Positions 26,618 through 34,838 of a stretch of 64,000 bases of DNA are shown piece by piece; position 1 is the first letter of the stretch; every line of letters starts with the position of its first letter. Source of the DNA: Anaerolineales bacterium UBA2200 (GTDB taxonomy: Bacteria; Chloroflexota; Anaerolineae; UBA2200); NCBI GenBank assembly GCA_002327925.1, contig DCVA01000024.1:132453-196452 (forward strand), read 5' to 3'. The position numbers and the translations under genes are program-made. The notes beneath the pieces were generated by a model. The model searched no databases and was not told where the DNA came from. It saw nothing but the letters and a program-made list of their open reading frames with translations.

Positions 26618-27364
26618 GTGAGCGAAGAGCGCAAGCACATCCTCGTCGTCGATGACGAACCACGTATGGCACGCTTCGTGCGTATGAACCTCGAACTGGA
26701 AGGCTATCTCATCAGCACCGCCATCAGCGGAATGGAGGCTCTCGCCAAGGTGCGCGATGAGCTTCCGGACCTTGTTTTGCTCGATGTCATGATGCCCGAG
26801 CTGGACGGCTATGAGGTGCTAGAACGCCTGCGCCAGATTTCGAGCGTTCCTGTGATTATGCTGACCGTGAAGGCGGAGGAGGAGGACAAGGTTCGAGGGC
26901 TGGAGCTGGGAGCGGACGATTATGTCACCAAGCCCTTCTCGCCGCGCGAGCTCGCCAGCCGCGTCAAGGCCGCCCTGCGACGGGCCGAGATGCCATCGCC
27001 CGGCCAGAAGTCCGCCGTGGTGATCGATCAGAATCTGGCTGTGGACTTTCAGCGCCGTGAAGTCCTAGTGCGAGGCGAGCGTGTCAAGCTGCGTCCAACC
27101 GAGTATCGGCTCCTCTATCACCTGGTGAATAACGCCGGCTGGGTGATGACGCACGAAACGCTGCTCTCCAAGGTGTGGGGCTATGAGTACCGCGAGGATA
27201 CCCAGTTGCTGCGACTCTACATCACATACCTGAGACAGAAGATAGAGCCGGAACCCGGCAATCCCAGATACATCTTTAACGAGCGGGGCGTCGGCTACCG
27301 TTTTGTCGACTTCAGAGGCGGCGCGGAGGCGCGCACGCTACCGTCCTCATCGCCGGGTGAGTGA
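26618..27364 (+). CDS. OmpR/PhoB-type response regulator
   Basis: A 248-residue regulator: receiver domain with acidic pocket VVDDEP, phospho-Asp in LLDVMMPELDGYE and the Lys in VTKPFSPREL, followed by a winged-helix DNA-binding domain ending near FNERGVGYRF. GTG 26618 follows GAAGGAG at 26604-26610 with 7 bases between; an in-frame ATG upstream lies inside the kinase gene. It is the partner of the kinase before it. No target gene can be named from the window. Confidence 0.94.
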   Translation: MSEERKHILVVDDEPRMARFVRMNLELEGYLISTAISGMEALAKVRDELPDLVLLDVMMPELDGYEVLERLRQISSVPVIMLTVKAEEEDKVRGLELGADDYVTKPFSPRELASRVKAALRRAEMPSPGQKSAVVIDQNLAVDFQRREVLVRGERVKLRPTEYRLLYHLVNNAGWVMTHETLLSKVWGYEYREDTQLLRLYITYLRQKIEPEPGNPRYIFNERGVGYRFVDFRGGAEARTLPSSSPGE

Positions 27365-27387
27365 GACCGCTCCCCTTGGGCATTCAA

Positions 27388-27417
27388 AACGGCCGCCGAA
27401 GGAGCGCGACGGCCGTT
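27388..27417. terminator. Candidate bidirectional terminator between convergent genes
   Basis: AACGGCCG at 27388-27395 and CGGCCGTT at 27410-27417 form a GC-rich hairpin with a 14-base loop. It sits between the response regulator and the convergent AIM24-family gene, where a terminator serving both strands would be expected. T-rich flanks are short. Confidence 0.5.
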
Positions 27418-27432
27418 CCGATAGCCCCTGGC

Positions 27433-28128
27433 TCAGCGGGATTGATGCTGTTGCGGCATCCGGCGCTGCACTTGCGGTACCAGCCAGGTGAGAAAGGCGT
27501 CCGTGCTGCGAGTCTGCAGCAGGATTCGTCCTGGCCCCGTCAGGTCTACCACCAGCCCCTCGCCGCTAAAGAGCGTGGACTTGAGGCCCCCGACTGCGCG
27601 CACCACGAAGCCAATATTCTCGGGGAATGCTACCAGATGGCCCGTATCCACAGTGAACTTTTCGCCTGTTGCCAGAACACGCTCGTGAATGGCGCCATAG
27701 CTCGACAGCAAGAGCATGCCCGCGCCGGTGCACTTGAGCAGGAAGAGTCCTTCGCTGGCAAAAAAGGTCTTGGCTCCTCCGAACTTGGTGTCAATCGCGA
27801 CACCCTGGGATGAAGCGACATAGCTTCCTGACTGCACCAGCAGTGACTCGCCGGCCAACTGAACGACGGACATGTCACCAGGCAGAGGTGGTGCAAGAAA
27901 GACCTCTCCTCCCGTTGGCGGGGATCGGTAGCTGTTCACGAAAAAGCTCTCTCCTCCCAGGATCGAGCGCTTCAAAGAGGCCAGCAGCCCGCCGGCGGCC
28001 TTGGTCTCCAGCGTCACTCCCTCGGACATGGCAACCATAGAGCCAGCCTCAACGCGGACTTCCTCGTTCGGATCCAGCTGGGCGATAGCGATGGTGTAAG
28101 CAGGACCGTACCTTGTGTCGACTTTCAT
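27433..28128 (-). CDS. AIM24/TIGR00266-family protein
   Basis: A 231-residue beta-rich protein of the AIM24 family, recognised by VEAGSMVAMSEGVTLETK, GGLLASLKRSILGGESFFVN and the glycine-rich second repeat. Bacterial members are of unknown role; the mitochondrial namesake affects inner-membrane organisation. The ATG at 28128 is preceded on the minus strand by GGAGGGAGA, which rules out the longer in-frame start. It stands alone, converging on the two-component genes and divergent from tRNA-Leu. Confidence 0.85.
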   Translation of the reverse strand: MKVDTRYGPAYTIAIAQLDPNEEVRVEAGSMVAMSEGVTLETKAAGGLLASLKRSILGGESFFVNSYRSPPTGGEVFLAPPLPGDMSVVQLAGESLLVQSGSYVASSQGVAIDTKFGGAKTFFASEGLFLLKCTGAGMLLLSSYGAIHERVLATGEKFTVDTGHLVAFPENIGFVVRAVGGLKSTLFSGEGLVVDLTGPGRILLQTRSTDAFLTWLVPQVQRRMPQQHQSR

Positions 28129-28253
28129 TCTCCCTCCTTCCTTCTCACTACTCAGAATTTGCCCGTGCGGTCCCCGAAACCGGCACAAGAGCATTGCGAA
28201 CGGCAAACACGAGCTTATCTCATCTCGACAGCTCTGTCAAAAGCCAGGGCAAC

Positions 28254-28281
28254 TTGACTTTTGGGTGGAATTGTCTAGAAT
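28254..28281 (+). promoter_or_regulatory. Promoter for the tRNA genes
   Basis: TTGACT at 28254-28259 and TAGAAT at 28276-28281 with a 16-base spacer, ending 17 bases before the tRNA-Leu gene. Spacing and sequence fit a vegetative sigma factor. Confidence 0.65.
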
Positions 28282-28298
28282 CCAAAGGCTACCGGCAC

Positions 28299-28379
28299 GG
28301 GGAAGTGTCGGAATGGTAGACGAGCATGATTTAGGATCATGTGGAGAAATCCGTGAGAGTTCGAGTCTCTCCTTCCCCA
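28299..28379 (+). tRNA. tRNA-Leu (anticodon UAG)
   Basis: The acceptor stem GGGGAAG (28299-28305) pairs fully with CTTCCCC (28372-28378), followed by discriminator A. The anticodon stem CATGA/TCATG closes the seven-base loop TTTAGGA, giving anticodon TAG. A long variable arm and a GTTCGAGTC T-arm segment mark a class II tRNA, as required for leucine. CCA is not encoded. Confidence 0.95.
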
Positions 28380-28487
28380 TGGCCTCTGGCAATGCCCGTA
28401 CGGGCACCCTTGGCCTCGGCCCAAGGGCCGGGAGTGGCCCCGCAAGGGCGGGCTGTTGTTACCCCCGCATCTGCGGGGAATGTGCAA

Positions 28488-28559
28488 GCGGAAGTGGCTC
28501 AGCGGTAGAGCATCTCCTTGCCAAGGAGAGGGTCGCGGGTTCGAATCCCGTCTTCCGCT
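28488..28559 (+). tRNA. tRNA-Gly (anticodon GCC)
   Basis: The acceptor stem GCGGAAG pairs with CTTCCGC, discriminator T. The anticodon stem TCTCC/GGAGA closes the loop TTGCCAA, giving anticodon GCC. The D-arm contains AGCGGTAGAGC and the T-arm GGGTTCGAATCCC. CCA is not encoded. It probably shares a transcript with the tRNA-Leu 108 bases upstream. Confidence 0.96.
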
Positions 28560-28570
28560 CTGAATCCCCG

Positions 28571-28596
28571 AATGCTGGTTCATGTGAACCAGCATT
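28571..28596 (+). terminator. Hairpin after tRNA-Gly
   Basis: AATGCTGGTTCA (28571-28582) and TGAACCAGCATT (28585-28596) form a perfect 12-bp stem with a two-base gap. It lies 12 bases after tRNA-Gly. The following CTCTGTG is only mildly T-rich, so it may be a terminator or a processing signal. Confidence 0.6.
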
Positions 28597-28673
28597 CTCT
28601 GTGTCAGAGGCCAGCCGCGTCGCGAGGCGCACCTCGTGACACAGGATATCGTTGTTGAGTCAAGGAGAATCAG

Positions 28674-29990
28674 TTGAACATCAAAAGCGAAAAGACCGGA
28701 CCCTGCCAGTACACCCTGAATCTCGAAATGGAACCAGAGCGCGTTCAGGCGCCGCTCCATCAGGCAGCCGAGCGTATCAGCCGTTACCGCCCACTGTCCG
28801 GCTTTCGGCCAGGTAAGGCTCCCTTTGCCATGGTGGAGCGCCTGTACGGCAAGGACATGCTCTACCGCGAGATGCTCGACAAGGTCGGCAACCAGTGGTA
28901 CAAAGAAGCGCTGGAGCAGAGCAAGCTCGAGCCCTACGCGCAGGGCGAACTGGACATCGTCCAACTGGAGCCGCTGATCCTCAGGGTCGTCGTCCCAACA
29001 GAGCCCCAGGTCACGCTGGGTGATTACAAGAGGATCAAGGTCAAGGCCAAGACGGTCAAGGTAACCAAGGCCGACGTCGACCAGGCGCTCTCCCAGCTCC
29101 AGGAGAACGGTGCTATCTGGCAGCCCGTTGAGCGCGCAGTGGCCGTCGGCAATCAGGTCGTCATAGACGCCACGGGCGAGGCAGAGGATGGCAAGCCAGT
29201 GGATCAGAAGGACCTGACCCTCGAAGTCACAGAGCAGATGGTCCCCGTTGGCTTCTCCCAGAACCTGACAGGGATGAAACCCGGCGAGACCAAGGAATTC
29301 AATGTCGACTATCCTGCCGATTTTCGGGATGAGAACCTTTCCGGCAAGCGTGTCCATTTCACTGTCACACTGAAAGCGGTCAAAGAAAAGGAGCTGCCCA
29401 AGCTCGGTGACGAACTGGCCAAGACGGCCGGTGCCGAGAATCTCACTGACTTGAAGGCCAAGATCAAGGAGCAGCTGCAGAAGCAGAAGGAACAGGCGAG
29501 CCATGAGCAAGCTGTGGACCAGGCTCTTGAGGCGCTGGTCAAGGGAGCCAAGCTCGAGTACCCGGCGGTGGCCATAGAGGAGGAGATCGATGACATGCTC
29601 CGCAGCTTTGCTGAGCGTCTGACCTCTCAGGGGTTCACGCTGGAAGGTTATCTCCAGATGACGAAGAAGACCGCCGCCCAGCTCCGCGAGGAACGGCGCG
29701 CCCCGGCGGAAGAACGCCTCAAGCGTGGCCTCGCCCTCATCGAGTTTGCCAAGACAGAGAACATCAAGATCAGCAAGGAAGAGACAGAGCAGGAAATCAC
29801 GCGCATGGCCGAGAGCTTTGGCGAGGACGCTGAGTCAATCAGGAAGGCTCTCAGCACGGAGAATTCGCTCCGCTCCGTTTCCAGTGACCTGTTCCGGCGC
29901 AAGGCGCTCGACCGCCTGCTGGAATTGGCGACCGGGGCGGGGAAGCCAGAGCCTGCGGTGACTGACGAATCGGACGCTGCGGAAGCGTAG
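28674..29990 (+). CDS. tig: Trigger factor
   Basis: A 438-residue ribosome-associated chaperone and prolyl isomerase. The ribosome-binding signature GFRPGKAP is near residue 44; a central FKBP-like domain spans about 150-245; the long helical C-terminal chaperone arms follow. Start TTG 28674 has AAGGAG upstream. The tail is acidic. It leads a tig-clpP-clpX set in the standard bacterial order, coupling folding of new chains to proteolysis of failures. Confidence 0.95.
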   Translation: MNIKSEKTGPCQYTLNLEMEPERVQAPLHQAAERISRYRPLSGFRPGKAPFAMVERLYGKDMLYREMLDKVGNQWYKEALEQSKLEPYAQGELDIVQLEPLILRVVVPTEPQVTLGDYKRIKVKAKTVKVTKADVDQALSQLQENGAIWQPVERAVAVGNQVVIDATGEAEDGKPVDQKDLTLEVTEQMVPVGFSQNLTGMKPGETKEFNVDYPADFRDENLSGKRVHFTVTLKAVKEKELPKLGDELAKTAGAENLTDLKAKIKEQLQKQKEQASHEQAVDQALEALVKGAKLEYPAVAIEEEIDDMLRSFAERLTSQGFTLEGYLQMTKKTAAQLREERRAPAEERLKRGLALIEFAKTENIKISKEETEQEITRMAESFGEDAESIRKALSTENSLRSVSSDLFRRKALDRLLELATGAGKPEPAVTDESDAAEA

Positions 29991-30001
29991 AAAGGGACAG
30001 T

Positions 30002-30661
30002 ATGAGCACCAACGTTAATCTGGACACCCTGGTGCCCATGGTTGTGGAAACCACAGGGCGCGGCGAGAGGGGCTACGACATCTTCTCGCTCTTGCTGAAG
30101 GAGCGCATTGTCTTCCTGGGAACGCCCATCGATGATGCCGTGGCCAACCTGGTAGTCGCACAGCTCCTGTTCCTGCAGCGAGAGGACCCGGACAAAGAGA
30201 TCTCGATGTACATCAACTCCCCCGGTGGTTCGATCAGCGCTGGTCTGGCGATTTACGACACCATCCAGTTGGTCAGTGCACCGGTCTCCACCATCGCGGT
30301 CGGCATGACCGCAAGCATGGGTACTATCCTGCTGTGCTCGGGAGCTCGCGGCCGGCGCTACGCGCTTCCCAATGCCACTGTTCACATCCATCAACCATGG
30401 GGCGGGGTGCAGGGACAGGCCGTAGACATTGAGATTGAGGCGCGGCGAATCATCCGCGAGCGCGAGCGGCTGAATCATATCCTGGCCAAGCACACAGGCC
30501 AACCACTTGACCGCATCGTGCTGGACACGGACCGCAACTACTGGATGAACGCCGATGAGGCGGTCAAATATGGTATCGTGGACGAAGTCCTCAGCAAGAG
30601 CGTCAAGGGCGAGAGCAAGGCGCCGTCGACCCAGGAAAACCAGTCTAAAGAAGGTCAGTAG
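30002..30661 (+). CDS. clpP: ATP-dependent Clp protease proteolytic subunit
   Basis: A 219-residue serine protease that forms two stacked heptamers. Catalytic Ser lies in GMTASMGT (about residue 108), His in HIHQPWGG and Asp in DTDRNYWM. The extra N-terminal residues resemble the usual propeptide region, and the C-terminal 20 residues are hydrophilic and unlike E. coli ClpP. It follows tig by 11 bases and precedes clpX by 27, so the partners are made together. Confidence 0.96.
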   Translation: MSTNVNLDTLVPMVVETTGRGERGYDIFSLLLKERIVFLGTPIDDAVANLVVAQLLFLQREDPDKEISMYINSPGGSISAGLAIYDTIQLVSAPVSTIAVGMTASMGTILLCSGARGRRYALPNATVHIHQPWGGVQGQAVDIEIEARRIIRERERLNHILAKHTGQPLDRIVLDTDRNYWMNADEAVKYGIVDEVLSKSVKGESKAPSTQENQSKEGQ

Positions 30662-30688
30662 TTCGGCAGCACCAAGGCGGTAGCCGCT

Positions 30689-31954
30689 ATGCGCAGAGAA
30701 CCCACGTTTCAGCAGTGTTCGTTCTGCAACAGGCCTCAGTACGAGGTGCATCACCTCATTGCTGGTCCTGGCAACGTGTATATCTGCGACGAGTGCGTTC
30801 AGATCTGTCAGGAGATCCTCCAACTGGAGGAGCAGCCGGCAAAGGCACTCCACGCAGATGGCAAACGTTTGCCGCCGCCAGCGGAGATATACGGGCGACT
30901 GAACGATTATGTCGTGGGCCAGGATCGCGCCAAGAAGGTCCTGGCGGTAGCTGTGTACAACCACTTCAAGCGCACCAGAGCCCGGCGAGAGGGCGACGAT
31001 GATGTCGAGCTTCAGAAGAGCAATATCCTGCTGATCGGTCCCACAGGATGCGGAAAGACACTGCTGGCTCAGACGCTGGCCAGGATTCTCTCCGCTCCAT
31101 TTGCAATGGCCGATGCCACGACCCTCACAGAAGCTGGCTATGTCGGCGAAGACGTCGAGAGCATACTCCTGCGTTTGATTCACGCTGCGGACAACAGCGT
31201 CGAGCGCGCCAGGTACGGGATCGTCTACCTGGATGAGATCGACAAGATCGCACGAAAGAGCGGAGATAGTCCGTCCCTCACCCGGGACGTCTCCGGCGAG
31301 GGGGTCCAACAGGGCCTGCTCAAGATATTGGAAGGCACGGTGGCGCACGTTCCCCCTCAGGGCGGACGCAAGCACCCGTATCAGGAGTTCATACAGCTGG
31401 ATACAACGGACATCCTGTTCATCTGCGGTGGCTCTTTCGAGGGCCTGGAGAAGATCACCGAGGCACGCATCGGCTCGAACCGAACACTCGGTTTCGTGGG
31501 CAGATCAGACAAGCACGAACCCTGGACCCGCAGCGAGGTGCTGCAGCAAGCAAGTGCCGACGACCTGCTCGAGTTTGGGTTGATCCCCGAACTCGTCGGC
31601 CGGCTGCCGGTAGTTGTGAGTGTGGATGCGCTCAGCGAACAGATGCTCTTCAGTATACTGACCCAACCCAAGAACGCCCTGGTCAAGCAGTTCCAGAGGC
31701 TCTTTGAGCTCGACGGTGTCGAGCTCGAGTTCGCAGAGGATGCCCTTCACGAAGTGGCGGGAGAGGCCTTCCGCTGTCGCATGGGCGCGAGAGGCCTCCG
31801 GTCGATCATCGAAGAGACCTTGCTCGATGTGATGTACGAAATACCATCCCACCAGAGCGCAGGCAAGGTGCTTGTGGACGCCGAGGCAGTCCGCAGCCGC
31901 AAGCGTGCCGGACGGGCGATGCTGCCAGTCGACTATGTCGGCCGGGGTGAGTGA
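30689..31954 (+). CDS. clpX: ATP-dependent Clp protease ATP-binding subunit
   Basis: A 421-residue AAA+ unfoldase. The N-terminal zinc domain has CSFCNR and CDECVQIC. The ATPase has Walker A GPTGCGKT, Walker B VYLDEID, pore loop GYVGED, RKH loop GGRKHPYQE and sensor-2 GARGLRS. The ClpP-docking loop appears as LGF in RTLGFVGR, where E. coli has IGF. It feeds unfolded substrates to ClpP encoded just upstream. Confidence 0.95.
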   Translation: MRREPTFQQCSFCNRPQYEVHHLIAGPGNVYICDECVQICQEILQLEEQPAKALHADGKRLPPPAEIYGRLNDYVVGQDRAKKVLAVAVYNHFKRTRARREGDDDVELQKSNILLIGPTGCGKTLLAQTLARILSAPFAMADATTLTEAGYVGEDVESILLRLIHAADNSVERARYGIVYLDEIDKIARKSGDSPSLTRDVSGEGVQQGLLKILEGTVAHVPPQGGRKHPYQEFIQLDTTDILFICGGSFEGLEKITEARIGSNRTLGFVGRSDKHEPWTRSEVLQQASADDLLEFGLIPELVGRLPVVVSVDALSEQMLFSILTQPKNALVKQFQRLFELDGVELEFAEDALHEVAGEAFRCRMGARGLRSIIEETLLDVMYEIPSHQSAGKVLVDAEAVRSRKRAGRAMLPVDYVGRGE

Positions 31955-32056
31955 GGAACCGCCCTCACCTGATCCGATTGACCTGGCCTGTGCAGGTGAC
32001 GGGGCAGGATTCTGACAGGCAGACCTGGTTGGCTCAAGGTCGCAGGGAGTGATTTG

Positions 32057-34825
32057 ATGACTACCAGCACACAAATACGCACATCGTACCTGTCATTCTT
32101 CCAGTCCAAAGGACACGCAGTCGTGCCCAGCTCGTCGCTGATTCCCGCGAACGATCCGACGCTGCTGTTTACCAACGCCGGGATGGTGCAATTCAAGGAC
32201 GTATTCATCGGAGCGGAAGCGCGCTCTTACAGTCGCGCGACAACCGCCCAGAAGTGCATGCGCGTCAGCGGCAAACACAACGATCTGGAGAATGTTGGCC
32301 CATCGCCCAGACACCATACCTTCTTCGAGATGCTTGGCAACTTCTCCTTTGGAGACTACTTCAAGCGCGATGCCATAGCTTATGCCTGGGAGTTTCTGAC
32401 CGACGTACTGCGTTTGGACAAGGCTCGCCTCTACCCAACGATCTACCTCGATGATGACGAGGCCTTCCAGCTCTGGCAGGATATAGCGGGGGTTCCAGCA
32501 TCGCGTATCACCCGGCTCGGCAAGAAGGACAATTTCTGGTCCATGGGCGATACAGGGCCGAACGGCCCCTGTTCCGAAATCATCTACGACCGCGGCCCGG
32601 AACACTGCACCTGCCACAGCCCTGATTGCAGCCTCACCCACAATTGCGAGCGCTGGTGGGAGCTGTGGAATCTGGTGTTCATGCAGTACGAGACCACCGG
32701 CGACGGCATCACTCGTCCATTACCCAGGCCGAGCATCGATACAGGCATGGGAATGGAGCGCATCACCGCAGTTCTTCAGGGCGCCCCCAGCAACTACGAA
32801 ACGGACCTGTTCTGGCCCATCATCCTGCGTATACAGCAGCTTCTGGGCCACTCGGATGATCAACGCGATGCAGCTATGACCTCCTACCGTGTGATCGCTG
32901 ACCACGCACGGGCGATTACATTTCTCATGGCCGACGGAATGCTGCCGGGCAACGAGGGCCGCAGTTATGTCTTGCGACTGATCCTCCGTCGTGCCGCCCG
33001 ACATGGACGGCTGCTGGGATTCAGGGGCCCGTTCATGGCTGAGGCGATCAAGGTGGTCGTGGAGACCATGGGCACTCACTACAAGGAACTGGCTGAGCGC
33101 CGTGACTTCATCGTGCAGGCCACGACACAGGAGGAGGAGAGGTTCCTGCAGACGCTGGATGTCGGGATGAATCTGCTGGACGGCGTTGTTTCCCGGCTGA
33201 AGGCGACGGGCCAGACGGTCATCCCGGGCGACAAGGCCTTTCGCCTGTACGACACATACGGGTTTCCATTGGACCTGACGCGGGACATCGCCAGGGAAAG
33301 GCTGTTGACGGTTGACGAGGACGGCTATCGCGCAGCCATGGAGGCCCAGCGCGAGCGCGCTCGCTCAGCGCAACGGTTTGGTGTTGCGCAGGAGCAGGAG
33401 CTCTACCGCAGTCTGCACTTGCCGCCGAGCTCCTTCGTGGGTTACGACACCCTGGCGACCAACGCGACGGTCCTGGCGCTCGTGCGCGATGGTGTGCCTC
33501 AGGAGGAAGCCGGCCCTGGCCAGCAGGTGCAGGTGGTGCTTGACCACACACCGTTCTATGGCGAGGGTGGCGGCCAGGTGGGCGACACGGGCGTGATCAC
33601 CGGTCCAAGTGGACGGATCACCATTCAGGACACGCGCCATCCTATGCCCGAGCTGACTGTGCACGTAGGTCAGATCAGCCAGGGTGTGCTGCGCACCGGA
33701 GAGCCGGTCCGTGCCGAGGTGGATGCCGAGCATCGGCTGGACATAGCCCGCAATCACACTGCCACGCATTTGCTGCACCACGCTCTGCAGAAGACTCTCG
33801 GCGAACACGCCAGACAGGCTGGCTCCCTTGTCGCGCCAGAGCGGTTGCGCTTCGATTTCACTCACCTGCAGGCCGTCTCGCCGGAACAACTGGGCCAGAT
33901 TGAGCGTGAGGTCAATGCGGCCATCCGCGCGGCTCTTCCTGTGGGCTCCACAGTGACCTCTTTCGATCAAGCCACGGCTAGCGGGGCAATGGCTCTGTTT
34001 GGAGAAAAGTACGGCGACACAGTCAGAATGATCAGCGTGGGCGACGGGTACAGCCGCGAACTATGCGGGGGAACACACCTGACAAACACAGGGCAGATCG
34101 GATTCTTCCACATCCTGGGTGAGTCCAGCGTGGGGGCCGGGCTGCGCCGAATTGAGGCCGTCACGGGTCGAGGTGCAGAGGCATTTGTTCGCGAGCAGCT
34201 GGAGCTGCTGGTCCAGATAGCGTCTGCTCTGGACACTCGCCCGGCTGACGCTCTGCAGAGGGCCGCAGACCTTCTGGAGCAGCTCAAGGCGCAGCAGCGA
34301 GAGATAGCTGCACTGCGAAGTCAGGCTCTCCGCGAGACCGCCAAGGGTCTCTTGCGATCACTTCTGGCTATCGACGATGTCTTCGTCATCTCTGCCGTCG
34401 TGCAGGTGGAAAGTGTCGAGCGCCTGCGCGAGCTGATCGACCTGACACGCGAAGGGCTGGTCCAGATGGCTGCTCGCCCGCGACACAGGGAGACACAGGC
34501 ATCCGACACAGAGATACCGTCGCCTGACGCGGCAGTGTCCGAGCCTGCCCAGACGACCCCCGAGTCAGTGATCGTGCTGGGGACGGCGCTTGGGGGCAAG
34601 GCGGCGCTGACCGCGGCCGTGTCTCCCGGGCTGGTGAAGCGTGGAGTCCACGCTGGCAAACTGATCGGCGAGATCGCACGTTCTATCGGCGGAAGCGGCG
34701 GTGGCCGGCCGGAGATGGGCCAGGCAGGCGGCGGCGACCCGCAGGCGATGCCGCGGGCACTGGTTGAGGTGGAAGGCCGCGTGCGTGAGGCCTTGGGCCA
34801 AGGTCGCACCGAGCGCAAGGGCTGA
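32057..34825 (+). CDS. alaS: Alanyl-tRNA synthetase
   Basis: About 922 residues, longer than E. coli AlaS (about 875). The class II core includes RVSGKHNDLENVG and the GMGMERI motif 3. The editing site has HTATH near residue 567 and CGGTH near 669. The C-terminal region contains an extra Glu/Ser/Pro-rich stretch around residues 810-840 within the C-Ala part, then a Gly-rich segment SGGGRPEMGQAGG. ATG 32057 is chosen over TTG 32054 because GGGAG lies at a normal distance. No T-box-like leader is visible in the 102 bases upstream. Confidence 0.96.
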   Translation: MTTSTQIRTSYLSFFQSKGHAVVPSSSLIPANDPTLLFTNAGMVQFKDVFIGAEARSYSRATTAQKCMRVSGKHNDLENVGPSPRHHTFFEMLGNFSFGDYFKRDAIAYAWEFLTDVLRLDKARLYPTIYLDDDEAFQLWQDIAGVPASRITRLGKKDNFWSMGDTGPNGPCSEIIYDRGPEHCTCHSPDCSLTHNCERWWELWNLVFMQYETTGDGITRPLPRPSIDTGMGMERITAVLQGAPSNYETDLFWPIILRIQQLLGHSDDQRDAAMTSYRVIADHARAITFLMADGMLPGNEGRSYVLRLILRRAARHGRLLGFRGPFMAEAIKVVVETMGTHYKELAERRDFIVQATTQEEERFLQTLDVGMNLLDGVVSRLKATGQTVIPGDKAFRLYDTYGFPLDLTRDIARERLLTVDEDGYRAAMEAQRERARSAQRFGVAQEQELYRSLHLPPSSFVGYDTLATNATVLALVRDGVPQEEAGPGQQVQVVLDHTPFYGEGGGQVGDTGVITGPSGRITIQDTRHPMPELTVHVGQISQGVLRTGEPVRAEVDAEHRLDIARNHTATHLLHHALQKTLGEHARQAGSLVAPERLRFDFTHLQAVSPEQLGQIEREVNAAIRAALPVGSTVTSFDQATASGAMALFGEKYGDTVRMISVGDGYSRELCGGTHLTNTGQIGFFHILGESSVGAGLRRIEAVTGRGAEAFVREQLELLVQIASALDTRPADALQRAADLLEQLKAQQREIAALRSQALRETAKGLLRSLLAIDDVFVISAVVQVESVERLRELIDLTREGLVQMAARPRHRETQASDTEIPSPDAAVSEPAQTTPESVIVLGTALGGKAALTAAVSPGLVKRGVHAGKLIGEIARSIGGSGGGRPEMGQAGGGDPQAMPRALVEVEGRVREALGQGRTERKG

Positions 34826-34838
34826 GGTTGTGGGAACC

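Noticed and set aside
28380..28487. CRISPR-like or repeat array between the tRNAs
   Set aside because: The hairpins differ in sequence and there is no regular repeat-spacer pattern.
28275..29510. Long open frame on the minus strand across the tRNAs and trigger factor
   Set aside because: It runs antisense through two clear tRNA genes and tig, has no ribosome binding site and no family likeness; it is a by-product of high GC content.
29648..31375. 575-codon open frame on the minus strand opposite tig-clpP-clpX
   Set aside because: The plus strand encodes three well-known proteins with all catalytic motifs; the antisense frame has no recognisable domain.
31955..32056. T-box or other leader before alaS
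   Set aside because: Only about 100 bases are available, with no specifier-loop or T-box sequence.
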